Shown: positions 13,035-21,780 of the stretch, piece by piece | Numbering within the stretch: the first letter of the stretch is position 1 | Layout of the letters: the number at the start of each line of letters is the position of its first letter | Source: a virus | Strand: one strand, 5' to 3' | DNA: 28,143 nt | IMG/VR virus record: IMGVR_UViG_3300017756_000077 | Coordinates: 1 to 28,143 of that record | The notes under the pieces: model-generated | The model's database searches: none | What the model was told of the DNA's origin: nothing | Seen by the model: only the letters and a program-made list of their open reading frames with translations | Position numbers and translations under genes: made by a program

Positions 13035-14542
13035 TATCTTCTACCTCTGTTACGTACATCTAATCTAATCTTTCCTACTTGAAAATCTTGTGTGGTACTG
13101 CCTGTGACTGTCATTGAGACTTGTCTTGCAGTAAACCTAGCATCGGTATAACCATCACTTTCAAAAGTAAATGATCCAAAGTCCGTTTCAGGGCCTAGTG
13201 GAGTAAATTTACCTTTGAAACTAAGGGTGACACCTGGAAGTGTATTAGCCTCTTCGTCTGGAAGTATTTGATTGCATTGGACATAATTGTCACCATTGCC
13301 TATTTCAATCGGCCCAGAGGTCGCATATGGAACAGCATCGCCTAAATTAGGTGAGTTACCCAATACAGTTGATTCATGCTGATAGATAAACCCGGAGTTA
13401 TCTGCTGAAGTTGGAAAATCAAAGACACCTTGGTCAACCCAACAACCTCTATCTAGTTCACCAACAGACCAAACATTTTCACCATAATTCCAAATCACAT
13501 ATTTGTTTGGTGCGTATTGTAGTTCACCGCTTGGGAATCCCCACCATATTTCATTAAAGCTAGAATTGTGTCCACCCCAACAAGCTTTTCTCCCTGGCAA
13601 ATTAAGTAAATCGTAAACATAATCATGCACTTCACATTGTATTTCTCTTACAGTGCCATCATAAATAAAGAAAGAATTTTCACCCATCCATGCTAGGAAA
13701 TTACCAGTAGAAACAATAGATCTTCTACTGACTGCTTTACAGTTAGTTCCAGCATCAGCAATACCATAAACAAAAGGTGAGCCTGCATAGAACATTCTAC
13801 TGATACCTGTATCGCTAAAGATAATAATATCATTGCCAAATGAAGCTGCCATGATTGCTCTACCACCTGTAGGTATTTGCAAATCACCTGCGGTGTTAGT
13901 AGCTTTAGATGTCCAGTTGGTATTGTCTTCTCTATCTGACCATGAGATTTTTCTTGGATCTCCGCCCGAACCAATAGCAACCAAATGTCTTTCGTTGGTC
14001 ACGATAATTGATTGACACCCTGTAGGTGCATTAGTCACGACTGTTCCTATAGTATCGGCTGTACCGCCTGAATTGGGTCGCCATTTATAAATCTTGCCAT
14101 CACCAGAGAAACAAAAGATTAAATGTTCGCCCCAGTTATCGAAAGAAAAATGACCTGTATCTAAAGGTAAGCTTGATTGTGAACGAGCATCACCATAGTC
14201 TTCTACGCCAAAATGATATGCACCATAACCAAGAGGATCGGCATCTCCATCATTAACAAAACCCGATGGTGTAATATCAGTCCAGGTGTTGTCGTATAAA
14301 ACATAAACCTTTTCTGTTGTACCAACCGCTAATATAGGCTCACCCAAGTTATCGTTGTAAGCATACATTCCAATGGGTGATCCGTCTAAGGCTGTTTGTC
14401 TTAGTTTTGTCCAGCCACCTATAGGTTTAAGGTAGCCATTTTCAAAGCGAACTAAATTTCCATCGACCCAACGACCTTTGTTGCCATAGTCAGTTCCATT
14501 TTTGACTATGCCTGCTGGGGGTGTTATTGGAAATAATGCCAT
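13034..14542 (-). CDS. Tail hub / nozzle-like protein (P22 gp10-type position)
   Basis: The protein has 502 residues, beta-rich throughout. The N-terminus has the segment GRWVDGNLVRFENGYLKPIGG, seen in podovirus tail proteins, and repeated W/G-rich strands (for example WGEHLIFCFSGDGKIYKW and NEIWWGFPSGELQY) suggest a beta-propeller. It lies immediately after the fibre gene and before the ejection proteins, like the nozzle proteins that extend the portal/adaptor channel in P22- and SU10-like tails. The propeller reading is an inference. The start at 14542 directly abuts the fibre stop (TAAATG). Confidence 0.65.
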   Translation of the reverse strand: MALFPITPPAGIVKNGTDYGNKGRWVDGNLVRFENGYLKPIGGWTKLRQTALDGSPIGMYAYNDNLGEPILAVGTTEKVYVLYDNTWTDITPSGFVNDGDADPLGYGAYHFGVEDYGDARSQSSLPLDTGHFSFDNWGEHLIFCFSGDGKIYKWRPNSGGTADTIGTVVTNAPTGCQSIIVTNERHLVAIGSGGDPRKISWSDREDNTNWTSKATNTAGDLQIPTGGRAIMAASFGNDIIIFSDTGISRMFYAGSPFVYGIADAGTNCKAVSRRSIVSTGNFLAWMGENSFFIYDGTVREIQCEVHDYVYDLLNLPGRKACWGGHNSSFNEIWWGFPSGELQYAPNKYVIWNYGENVWSVGELDRGCWVDQGVFDFPTSADNSGFIYQHESTVLGNSPNLGDAVPYATSGPIEIGNGDNYVQCNQILPDEEANTLPGVTLSFKGKFTPLGPETDFGSFTFESDGYTDARFTARQVSMTVTGSTTQDFQVGKIRLDVRNRGRR

Positions 14543-15574
14543 TTAGCTTTCTAAGGCTGTAATTCTTGCTTCTAGTTCTTGTATGGTTTTGACCAATAAT
14601 GGCACAAGCTTGGCTTGATCTATGCCCTGATATTCAGGATTACCATCATCATCGACTGCATCTTTTGTACCAGTAATGGCCTCGGGAACTATGTCTGAAA
14701 CCTCATGTGCAATAAAGCCATCAACCAATGTGTTGTCATCATCAGATATCCAGCTAAACCTTGCTGGCTTGAGTTGTTTTAGTCTTGAGGTTGCATCCCA
14801 TGTATAGTCTACATTTTGTTTTAGCCTGTAGTCTGAGGATGTGTTAAATGCTGTTGTGGTTGATGATCCAGTTGGTAGAGAAATACTACCTGCCAATGTG
14901 CCACTAGAATTGTAAAATGTCTGCACATAAGCATCGTTAATATTCCAATTGGTTACTTTAAATGCAGCTACCGCATTACCAGTTCCGCCACTACCACCAT
15001 TATTGTGAAAGTATGCAGCTTCGTTGTTAACACTTTGAACACTTAACTTGCCACCCAAAGTGCTAGATGTGCCTATGTTAACTTCTTGAGAGCTACTAGA
15101 AGAATCTGTTAAAAACACTTGATATCCATTTGTTAAGGTAATCATTGTGCTTGTAGAATTATCATCAATACCACCCGAAGTAAATCCTGTCAGCGTACCA
15201 ACGCTTGTAATGTTAGGTTGTGCTGCTGTTAAAACTGTTCCTGTAATATTGCCTGTGACATTACCCGTGACGCTGCCTGTTAAATCACCAGTGACATTGC
15301 CTGTAACATTACCTGTTAAATTACCAGTAACATTACCTGTAATAGATGTGCTTGCTGTTAGTGTTGTGAATGATCCAGCAGCAGGAGTAGTGCCACCAAT
15401 GACAGAACTATCAATGACTGCTCCGTCTAAGTTCATGGCCACCGAAGTACCAGTGGAACTAAATAATCCATCTACTGTATCGAGGTCAGTATTTATTTTT
15501 GTTCCCCAGGTATTGGTAGATGCACCTACCTCTGGTTTTGTTAAATTTAAGTTTGTTGTATATGTGTCTGCCAT
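14543..15574 (-). CDS. Tail fibre with S74 intramolecular chaperone (third copy)
   Basis: The protein has 343 residues. The N-terminus [19 protein letters not shown] is shared with the 714-aa fibre and probably attaches it to the tail. Residues 77-112 are nine tetrapeptide repeats (T-G-N-V type). The C-terminal S74 chaperone begins near S246/S247 ([10 protein letters not shown]252), contains [14 protein letters not shown], and ends in a leucine-rich helix ([18 protein letters not shown]). S74 domains trimerise the fibre and then cut themselves off next to the Ser. This is the shortest of three fibre genes. The receptor-binding part would be residues 113-245. A 97-nt gap before the start contains TATAAT but no matching -35 box. 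Confidence 0.85.
   Translation of the reverse strand: MADTYTTNLNLTKPEVGASTNTWGTKINTDLDTVDGLFSSTGTSVAMNLDGAVIDSSVIGGTTPAAGSFTTLTASTSITGNVTGNLTGNVTGNVTGDLTGSVTGNVTGNITGTVLTAAQPNITSVGTLTGFTSGGIDDNSTSTMITLTNGYQVFLTDSSSSSQEVNIGTSSTLGGKLSVQSVNNEAAYFHNNGGSGGTGNAVAAFKVTNWNINDAYVQTFYNSSGTLAGSISLPTGSSTTTAFNTSSDYRLKQNVDYTWDATSRLKQLKPARFSWISDDDNTLVDGFIAHEVSDIVPEAITGTKDAVDDDGNPEYQGIDQAKLVPLLVKTIQELEARITALES
15239..15346 (-). repeat. Nine 12-bp tandem repeats coding for (T-G-N-V)n
   Basis: The repeats code for residues 77-112 of the 343-aa fibre, read as [15 protein letters not shown] and so on. On the plus strand the unit is close to ACATTACCTGTA. Position one of the tetrapeptide varies (N, D or S), as does position two (V, L or I). 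A short period with near-identical units is a natural site for slippage, so copy number may vary between relatives. The protein is likely a beta-helical or extended stalk. Confidence 0.8.
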
Positions 15575-15671
15575 AATATTCTATTTTGTTAATTTGGACT
15601 TAATTTAATCAATCCACTCTAGTTTCTTTCTATTAATTATAAAGCTAATAACCTCTATCAGGATAATTATT

Positions 15672-15923
15672 TCAAGAATTGTTAGAAATGTAATCCTTAC
15701 CAGTAGCAATCGCATCTGTGTAGCTAGACTTATCTGATGAGTCACCTGCTACATCTGGGTCTGTGTAAGCCAAGATAAGTTCAAGATGGTCTACATTTCT
15801 TTGTACCGTGTCATTTATCTCTGTTTGCTCCACGCCCTCTACATCATGTGAACCATTATCAATTGCATTAATTAAATCAACGCTATCGGTTGCTGCTGTT
15901 AGTACTTCTGATACTGTTTTCAT
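15672..15923 (-). CDS. Hypothetical 83-aa acidic protein among fibre genes
   Basis: The protein begins MKTVSEVLTAATDSVDLINA, is helical and strongly acidic, and ends in a Ser/Asp-rich stretch (DVAGDSSDKSSYTDAI). An AGGAG site lies 7 nt before ATG 15923, and the start comes 1 nt after the stop of the 600-aa fibre gene. It is followed by 97 non-coding nt. Small acidic proteins in fibre clusters can be assembly chaperones or attachment parts. No family is recognised. Confidence 0.55.
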   Translation of the reverse strand: MKTVSEVLTAATDSVDLINAIDNGSHDVEGVEQTEINDTVQRNVDHLELILAYTDPDVAGDSSDKSSYTDAIATGKDYISNNS

Positions 15924-15924
15924 T

Positions 15925-17727
15925 TTATTCTCCTAGTTGTGATTTAAGTGTTTCAACTTCTGCTGAAAGTTCTTGTATAGCTTTTACAAGCATTGGTAGC
16001 AATGCTGTTGGTGCAGCAGTGTAAATTCCATCGTCAGTTTCTTTATATATTTGGTGTCCTAAATCGCCTAAGTCTGAATAGTTTGCTACAGTGGCTTCTA
16101 ATTCTTGTGCAATAAAACCATGCATATCTATACCATCACCAGTATCTTGAACCCTGTCCTCTGAATCAGCTTCATGTATATTAGGAAACAAGGTTGAATC
16201 TACATCCTTTTTCTTTTTCCAATTGAATTTGACTGGTCTTAAATCATTTATAAAATCTAAACCCACTGGCTCATCTACAATGTTGGTTTTAAGTCTTTCG
16301 TCTGAAGTAGAACCCCAAGTTGTTGAACCCATAGAAACATAAGTTCTACTAGAACTTGAACCAAAAGTTGCATAACCTTGACCAACCCCTAAAACATTTC
16401 TGCCAATAACAACCTCACTATTAGTGCTTGTATTTGCAGGACTAGAATATGCACCCACAATAGTATGATAATTTCCTGTGGTTATATATCTTGCACCAAT
16501 TCCTATTTCAACATTTTCTGAGCCTGTGGTTATATTTTTACCTGCATCTGCTCCCACAGCAGTATTGCCTGTTCCAGAAGTATTTGCTGCTAAACAATCT
16601 GCTCCAACACCTGTATTATTATTAGCTGTCGTATTAGCTATCAATGCTCCATACCCTATCGCAGTGTTACTAGCACCTGTGGTACTTGCATACAAAGCAC
16701 TTCTTCCAACTGCTACATTATTTACAGCAGTGGTATTATTAGCTAAAGAATTAGAGCCTATTCCAACATTATCTGAGCCTGTAGTATTAGAGCCAATTGC
16801 ATTTACACCTATGGCTACATTTTCAGCTCCTGTTGAATTAGCATCTAAAGCATTTGAGCCAACTGCTGTGTTATAGGATGCTGTGGTGTTGGCATACAGT
16901 GCTGCATAACCTAAAGCTGTATTGTAATTACCTGTTGTGTTGGTGTCTAAAGCTTCATTACCTATTGCAGTATTTACTGCACCTGTGGTATTTGCTGTGA
17001 GTGCAAAATAACCAACTGCTGTATTTGTATGACCTGTTGTGTTTGCCGACAAAGAATCCTTACCAACTGATGTATTCTTAACGCCTGTGGTGTTTGCAAT
17101 CATTGCTTGATGTCCCAAAGCAGTATTATTATCACCTGTAGTATTAACTCGTAATGCCATACGACCAACTGCTGTGTTATTTCCTGCGGTGGTATTGGCT
17201 GATAGAGCTGAAGCACCTACAGCAGTGTTTTCTGCACCTGTGGTGTTTGCAAATAAAGCTGAGTAACCAATACCTACATTTTCAGAAGCAGTTGTGGTTG
17301 AGCCTACAGCATGTGTACCTATACCTACATTAAAACTTCCTGTGCTTACATCGTCTACAGCATTTACACCTATGCCAATATTGTGGCTTCCTGTTGTTAA
17401 AGTTTGACCTGCTGCAAAACCAATCATTACATTTTCATCACCACTTGTTAAAGCATTAAAAACACCAACACCTAAACCAGTGTTGTAATTAGCTGCATCA
17501 ATCGTGCCTGTGTCTGAGTCACCAACTAACAAAGATGAAGTACCAAAAGTTTTGCAATCTGATAGTCCATTAAGACTTGTAGCACCACTGCTTATTGTTG
17601 AAAAACTTAAAGTGCCTGCACCATTGGTAGTTAATGCCTGCCCATCAGAGCCATCGCTTACATTTAGAGCTGCTATTCCTACAGAGTTATCTGCTATAAG
17701 TTCACTTGGTATCTTTGTATTTGCCAT
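15925..17727 (-). CDS. Tail fibre with 17-residue YadA-like repeats and S74 chaperone
   Basis: The protein has 600 residues. The N-terminal block (about 12-46) contains NSVGIAALNVSDGSDGQALT, a segment also present inside the 714-aa fibre. Residues 82-404 are 19 repeats of 17 residues with consensus N-T-A-V/I-G-x-x-A-L-x-x-N-T-T-G-x-x, the type that forms trimeric left-handed beta-rolls in YadA-like adhesin heads. A linker and a C-terminal S74 chaperone follow: STSDERLKTN (S475, K480), GFIAQELEATV, ending in a coiled coil (LPMLVKAIQELSAEVETLKS). It is a stalked adhesive fibre, and the start abuts the previous stop (TAAATG). Confidence 0.88.
   Translation of the reverse strand: MANTKIPSELIADNSVGIAALNVSDGSDGQALTTNGAGTLSFSTISSGATSLNGLSDCKTFGTSSLLVGDSDTGTIDAANYNTGLGVGVFNALTSGDENVMIGFAAGQTLTTGSHNIGIGVNAVDDVSTGSFNVGIGTHAVGSTTTASENVGIGYSALFANTTGAENTAVGASALSANTTAGNNTAVGRMALRVNTTGDNNTALGHQAMIANTTGVKNTSVGKDSLSANTTGHTNTAVGYFALTANTTGAVNTAIGNEALDTNTTGNYNTALGYAALYANTTASYNTAVGSNALDANSTGAENVAIGVNAIGSNTTGSDNVGIGSNSLANNTTAVNNVAVGRSALYASTTGASNTAIGYGALIANTTANNNTGVGADCLAANTSGTGNTAVGADAGKNITTGSENVEIGIGARYITTGNYHTIVGAYSSPANTSTNSEVVIGRNVLGVGQGYATFGSSSSRTYVSMGSTTWGSTSDERLKTNIVDEPVGLDFINDLRPVKFNWKKKKDVDSTLFPNIHEADSEDRVQDTGDGIDMHGFIAQELEATVANYSDLGDLGHQIYKETDDGIYTAAPTALLPMLVKAIQELSAEVETLKSQLGE
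16516..17484 (-). repeat. Nineteen 51-bp tandem repeats (17 residues each)
   Basis: The units keep the frame N-T-A-V-G----A-L---N-T-T-G. Examples of unit starts are NTAVGYFALTANTTGAV, NTAIGNEALDTNTTGNY and NTALGYAALYANTTASY. The fixed Gly at unit position 5 and the NTTG turn recur in nearly every copy, while the four to six inner positions vary. Divergence between units argues for an old expansion, but neighbouring units still pair closely enough for recombination. A twentieth partial unit starts at residue 405. Confidence 0.9.
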
Positions 17728-19872
17728 TTATCCCTCTAGTGTTTCTATTCTTGATTCTAGTTGTTCAATTTTTGTTAATGCTTCTTGCAATGCTTTGGTT
17801 AAGAGTGGAACAAGTTTTGCTTGGTCTATGCCTTGATAAACATTTGCTGTATGAGAAGCTTCCCATGTTGAATCAGATGGATAAGTTTCATCTTCTTTAC
17901 CTGCTATCCAATCATCTTCTTCTATGTCTCTTGCAATGACATTACCAACATTATTAATTACTACATTTGTAAGTTCTTCTGTGGCATCTTTAGTTCCAGT
18001 GATAGCTTCTGGCACTATGTCTTCAACTTCGTGAGCTAAAAAGCCATCTACTGTAGTATTTGTGCTGTCTGCAATAAAATTAAATCTTGATGGCTTTAAT
18101 TGTTTAAGCCTAGTGGTTGCATCCCAGTCAGTGACTACATTTTCTTTAACCCTATAATCTGAAAGGTTGTTAAAAGAAACAGTGCCATTTGTTGCAAGAT
18201 AAATATTACCTTGGTTTGTTCCACCACTATCAAAAAATCTTTGTAAGTAACCATCGGCTGCTGTAGTTTTTAAAGCTATTCCAATAGAATTACCACCATT
18301 AAATTGAATACCTAATCTCTCAATTTGAATTGCAGAGGTTGTTCCACTAAGCAATCGTCCAGCACTATCAATTCTTGCACTTTCTGTGCCTTGCTGATAA
18401 AAAACAGTGTTATGACCCAATATCCCTATGTCTTTATAAGATGCTCCATTATCGCTAATAGCCATTAATCTTGCTTGCGAACCTCCTTCAAGTAAACGCC
18501 AATTAAAATCGGTTGCAAGATTAACTTCAAGTGGAGCAGCAGGACTGCATCCAATTCCAACATTTCCAGCACTATCTATCCTCATACGTTCTGTGCCTTT
18601 TGTTGCAAAAGCCAAAACACCTAATACACCACCAGAATCCCCTTGTGAATTTACAGTCCAAATTTGACCATTGGAAGATGATGAAAACTCTAACTGCCTG
18701 TGACCATCTTGAGAACCATCATCAATATATAGCACATCACTGTTTTGCGAACCTCTTAAATGTAGTTTGTATGATGGACTTACCCCAATCCCTACATTCT
18801 CTGAACTATCTATGGTTATAGCTGTAGCATCAGCAGAAGATGTAATTCCAGCAACGCCACCATCGGCAAAAGATAAAGTACCACTTCCATTAGTGGTAAG
18901 CACTTGACCATTAGTACCATCGCTTACATTAAGTTGAGTGATGCCAACTGAATTATCTGATGGAGTTCCAATTGAAACAGCTTTAGCATGATAAACAGTA
19001 ATAACTCTGCCATTTGCAGGAGCAGTTGAGAAAGTTAAGGTTGTACCTGAAACGCTGTAAGAGTCTTGTGCTTGGAATACACCATCAATGAAAACCATAA
19101 GATCGTTCTCATTACCAACGCTTGATGTGACTGTAAAGGTTGTATCAGAACCATCACCAGCAAAAATATCTGTGGTGAATGATCCACCGCCACCGCCAAT
19201 AGCACCCCACTCATTGGTGTAGCCTTCAAACTCACCAGTGGTTGTATTGTATCTGAACATACCTGCAACTGGAGTTCCATTTCTTTGAGCAGTTGTACCA
19301 CTAGAAATCTTAATTGAGTCAGTGCCACTTAAAGTCATGTTGGCAAAAGTAGGTGAATCAGAAGTAGCTACAGCTTGACCTATAGAGACTTGACCACTGC
19401 TAACTGTAACGCCAGTACCACCAGTAATTAGGCCCTGTACTTCTGCATCAGTTCTTTCAGTAAATGAGAATACGCCAGTGCTTGAGTTGTAAGCTAAATC
19501 ACCAGATGCACTAACAGCAGATCTTGCTCTAGCATTGGTAAAATAGAGGTTATTTGATCCCTCTGAAATATTATCGCTATCTTTTGTTGCAAGTCTTGTA
19601 TCAAATTTTGCATCTGTGTAATAGAGGTTAGACCCCTCTGTTATAGAACTTGTACTAACTCCGCTTAAAGTACCAGTAACATTTAATGTTCCAGCTACCG
19701 CTAAAGTTTTTCCAGATCCTACATTTAAACCTATGCTTGAGCCTGTGCCATCTGATTTAAAAATTGCATCAAGAGTATCAAGGTCTGCATTGAGGGAAAT
19801 ACCCCAAGTATCTTCTGCTTCACCTGGCTCTGGTTTAGTTAAATTTAGATTAGTTGTGTATGTATCTGCCAT
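17728..19872 (-). CDS. Large tail fibre with S74 chaperone (first copy)
   Basis: The protein has 714 residues. The N-terminus [19 protein letters not shown] matches the 343-aa fibre. A middle region carries a shared cassette around residue 300 (NSVGITQLNVSDGTNGQVLT), plus VGIGVSPSYKLHL and related repeats typical of collagen-like or beta stalks. The S74 chaperone starts near S571 (SDYRVKENV) and contains [21 protein letters not shown]. Unlike the paralogue, it then has an extra segment of about 45 residues before [13 protein letters not shown]. It ends in a coiled coil (IEQLESRIETLEG). It shares its N-terminus with copy three but a different middle, so the fibre cluster looks modular. Confidence 0.88.
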   Translation of the reverse strand: MADTYTTNLNLTKPEPGEAEDTWGISLNADLDTLDAIFKSDGTGSSIGLNVGSGKTLAVAGTLNVTGTLSGVSTSSITEGSNLYYTDAKFDTRLATKDSDNISEGSNNLYFTNARARSAVSASGDLAYNSSTGVFSFTERTDAEVQGLITGGTGVTVSSGQVSIGQAVATSDSPTFANMTLSGTDSIKISSGTTAQRNGTPVAGMFRYNTTTGEFEGYTNEWGAIGGGGGSFTTDIFAGDGSDTTFTVTSSVGNENDLMVFIDGVFQAQDSYSVSGTTLTFSTAPANGRVITVYHAKAVSIGTPSDNSVGITQLNVSDGTNGQVLTTNGSGTLSFADGGVAGITSSADATAITIDSSENVGIGVSPSYKLHLRGSQNSDVLYIDDGSQDGHRQLEFSSSSNGQIWTVNSQGDSGGVLGVLAFATKGTERMRIDSAGNVGIGCSPAAPLEVNLATDFNWRLLEGGSQARLMAISDNGASYKDIGILGHNTVFYQQGTESARIDSAGRLLSGTTSAIQIERLGIQFNGGNSIGIALKTTAADGYLQRFFDSGGTNQGNIYLATNGTVSFNNLSDYRVKENVVTDWDATTRLKQLKPSRFNFIADSTNTTVDGFLAHEVEDIVPEAITGTKDATEELTNVVINNVGNVIARDIEEDDWIAGKEDETYPSDSTWEASHTANVYQGIDQAKLVPLLTKALQEALTKIEQLESRIETLEG

Positions 19873-20415
19873 CTAAGCTGCCTCTTGTTTATCTAATACA
19901 GTCCAATTTGTTGATGGGTTTGTTTGATCTGTCCATGTTGCACCTGCAACATTTTGATCTGTCCATGTTTCGCCTGGAACAATTATATCTTCCCATTTTA
20001 AACCACCGATAGCGACAAGACTACTGGTTTGATTTATGGTTGATGCTCCGCCAAATGTTGCCCTACCTGTTGCATCAAAGTCTGATGTTCCTGCAATCGT
20101 TGCAACTCCATCAAGTATTACAAATCCTTGTGCGTTTAAGTCTGATACTGCTGCTATTGTTGCAGAACCACCATGAGTTTTTCTACCTGCTGCAATTACA
20201 TTAGAAACAGCAGCAATAACTGTTGTTCCTTTATCAATTTGTGTACCAGTAGCAGTAAACCCAGAAACAGCTTGTATAACTGCTGTGGTTCTATCTATTT
20301 GTGTTCCAGTAGCAGTAGCTCCTGAAACGCCTTGAATGGTTGCTTCGGCTTGTATAGCAAGATCGTTGTACCTTGATCTTGAGTAGTAGCCTTTGTTGTA
20401 GCCTATGCTGGCCAT
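19873..20415 (-). CDS. Beta-repeat virion protein with WTDQ-type C-terminus
   Basis: The protein has 180 residues. After a short N-terminus (MASIGYNKGYYSRSRYND), at least five units of roughly 21-23 residues follow the pattern A-T/V-I-x-x-V-S-x-x-x-A-x-G. Three short WT repeats end it (ETWTDQN, ATWTDQT, TNWTVLD). Regular hydrophobic/Gly repeats suggest a beta-solenoid or stacked sheet. It lies between the Gp80-like protein and the first fibre, so it is likely a tail or baseplate part linked to fibre attachment. No named family is recognised. ATG 20415 has no strong ribosome site. Confidence 0.65.
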   Translation of the reverse strand: MASIGYNKGYYSRSRYNDLAIQAEATIQGVSGATATGTQIDRTTAVIQAVSGFTATGTQIDKGTTVIAAVSNVIAAGRKTHGGSATIAAVSDLNAQGFVILDGVATIAGTSDFDATGRATFGGASTINQTSSLVAIGGLKWEDIIVPGETWTDQNVAGATWTDQTNPSTNWTVLDKQEAA

Positions 20416-20419
20416 GATG

Positions 20420-20812
20420 TTAAGCTAATGTTATGTCTAAATCACCAGCATTGAATCTGAACACGTCTCCTGTACTAACAACTTTTGATGCAGTTAAGTT
20501 TGCATATGCTAATAAGTTTCCTGATGATAGGGCATCAAAGATGCCAACTGCAACTACAGTTCCGTAATCGGCTGTAGCTGTTGGGTATTCAATTGCAGCA
20601 GAGTTTGTTGCTGTTGTTGGATTTGTTCCTGAAACAGTAAAAGCTGCGGTTTGTCTTGCATAAGCTCCACCGCTTACTTCAGTACCGCCACCAGTATCAG
20701 TAGGTGCTACTGTATATAAAGCAACATACAATGTTGTAGGTGCTGTATAAGCAGTGCCGCCAAATACATGGTCAAGCACTTTGTCTTCTAAATAATCGCT
20801 AAATCCAGCCAT
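20420..20812 (-). CDS. Gp80-like tail fibre/tip protein
   Basis: The protein has 130 residues. MAGFSDYLEDKVLDHVFGGT opens it, and LYVALYTVAPTDTGGGTEV with GGAYARQTAAF is the typical signature of small phage tail proteins annotated as Gp80 or 'phage tail fiber protein'. GIFDALSSGNLLAYANL and FRFNAGDLDITLA complete the family pattern. Such proteins are small beta barrels at the tail tip. It follows the adaptor gene after 11 nt and precedes the beta-repeat protein by 4 nt. Confidence 0.75.
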   Translation of the reverse strand: MAGFSDYLEDKVLDHVFGGTAYTAPTTLYVALYTVAPTDTGGGTEVSGGAYARQTAAFTVSGTNPTTATNSAAIEYPTATADYGTVVAVGIFDALSSGNLLAYANLTASKVVSTGDVFRFNAGDLDITLA

Positions 20813-20823
20813 GTTTTGTACTC

Positions 20824-21474
20824 CTAGTTATTACCAAAATAATAAATATCTTTTCTGCGTTTGCCATATGTTCTTCTTCTTTGCATTAAAGAACCTTTAG
20901 CAAACTCAGCTTTTTCTTGCTCTAGTCTCATTTCTTCTAAAGCTTTCTCGAACTGTGCTGTAAATAGTGGCACTCGTTCATCTTCCATTAAGTAAATAGA
21001 AGCGTGTTTTAGTGATCCATAAAGATAAGCATCTGGATATCCTGTGGATAAAAAATTGCTAGTATTAGAATCGCTTAACGCATCTATCTTGCTGTAGTAG
21101 GTTAATTGTACTGTATAACTTCCGTCTGGGGTAGGTGCAAATTCAATTGAATCATCTACCAATGCAAAGTAAATAGGTTGACCTGTGACGTTATCGTTTG
21201 ATTTTCTGTAGACATCTAGTGATTCTATAGATTGTTGAAACAAAGGTGAGAAATCACCACTATCAATTTGTATGTTTATAGCCTCTAACCAATCAGTTGG
21301 TACTGATATGTATTGTGAGTCTAATGTTGCAGTGGCACGTTTTATCATGCCTTTAACCCTTAATCTGCGGTTAAATTCTGATTCTGTGCTATCAATAAAT
21401 GTGTCAATTACATCTGTTAAATCAGAGCGATTTAAAAAGTTTGCAATGTTAGATTTTAATTCTGCATATGTCAT
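20824..21474 (-). CDS. Head-tail adaptor protein, SU10-adaptor type
   Basis: The protein has 216 residues. An N-terminal helical bundle (MTYAELKSNIANFLNRSDLT, then FIDSTESEFNRRLR) is followed by PTDWLEAINIQID, a beta domain, and a C-terminal helix ending in basic residues (RRRTYGKRRKDIYYFG). This is the order of the adaptor proteins that sit under the portal in SU10/P22-like podoviruses. ATG 21474 overlaps the previous stop as ATGA, with AAGG 7 nt upstream. The position just after the major capsid region fits. Confidence 0.78.
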   Translation of the reverse strand: MTYAELKSNIANFLNRSDLTDVIDTFIDSTESEFNRRLRVKGMIKRATATLDSQYISVPTDWLEAINIQIDSGDFSPLFQQSIESLDVYRKSNDNVTGQPIYFALVDDSIEFAPTPDGSYTVQLTYYSKIDALSDSNTSNFLSTGYPDAYLYGSLKHASIYLMEDERVPLFTAQFEKALEEMRLEQEKAEFAKGSLMQRRRTYGKRRKDIYYFGNN

Positions 21475-21764
21475 AGTTTACCTTGCCATGTTCTAAAGAC
21501 TTTATTGTCTGATTTGTTTAGCCATTTTCTCCATTCGCTCATATCATTGGCCCATCCTTCTCGGCAAGCTCTTTGATATACAACCAATGGTACTTCTGCC
21601 ACATGGCGAAGATCTTTACCTGGCTTAACGTATTCTGCAATGTTTTTACAATGTTCAATAACTGGGTTTAGATCTTGTGTTGTGTGATAAATGTCTTTAT
21701 CGCCCTCAGTAATAAACTCATTGGTAAAACCAGTCTTGTGATCTATAACAGTTCTTTTAGCCAT
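21471..21764 (-). CDS. Hypothetical 97-aa protein, possibly from a leaderless mRNA
   Basis: The protein begins MAKRTVIDHKTGFTNEFITE; its middle is helical (PVIEHCKNIAEYVKPGKDL) and its end Trp/Lys-rich. It lies between the capsid terminator and the adaptor gene. No ribosome site precedes ATG 21764, but TGGTAAAAT (21779-21771) looks like an extended -10 box that would start transcription near the ATG itself. No family is recognised, though the position beside the adaptor suggests a head-completion or regulatory role. Confidence 0.65.
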   Translation of the reverse strand: MAKRTVIDHKTGFTNEFITEGDKDIYHTTQDLNPVIEHCKNIAEYVKPGKDLRHVAEVPLVVYQRACREGWANDMSEWRKWLNKSDNKVFRTWQGKL

Positions 21765-21780
21765 GCAAGAATTTTACCAC

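Noticed and set aside
13693-13980. Second minus-strand frame inside the 502-aa hub gene
   Set aside because: It is out of frame within a well-supported beta-rich protein and has no ribosome site or family features.
15147-15608. Plus-strand reading frame of 153 codons across the fibre gene
   Set aside because: It is the opposite strand of a repeat-rich fibre coding region and shows only Val/Pro/Leu low-complexity sequence with no ribosome site.
15608-15671. TATAAT in the gap before the third fibre gene as a promoter
   Set aside because: No recognisable -35 box at 15-19 bp, and AT-rich gaps give such hexamers by chance.
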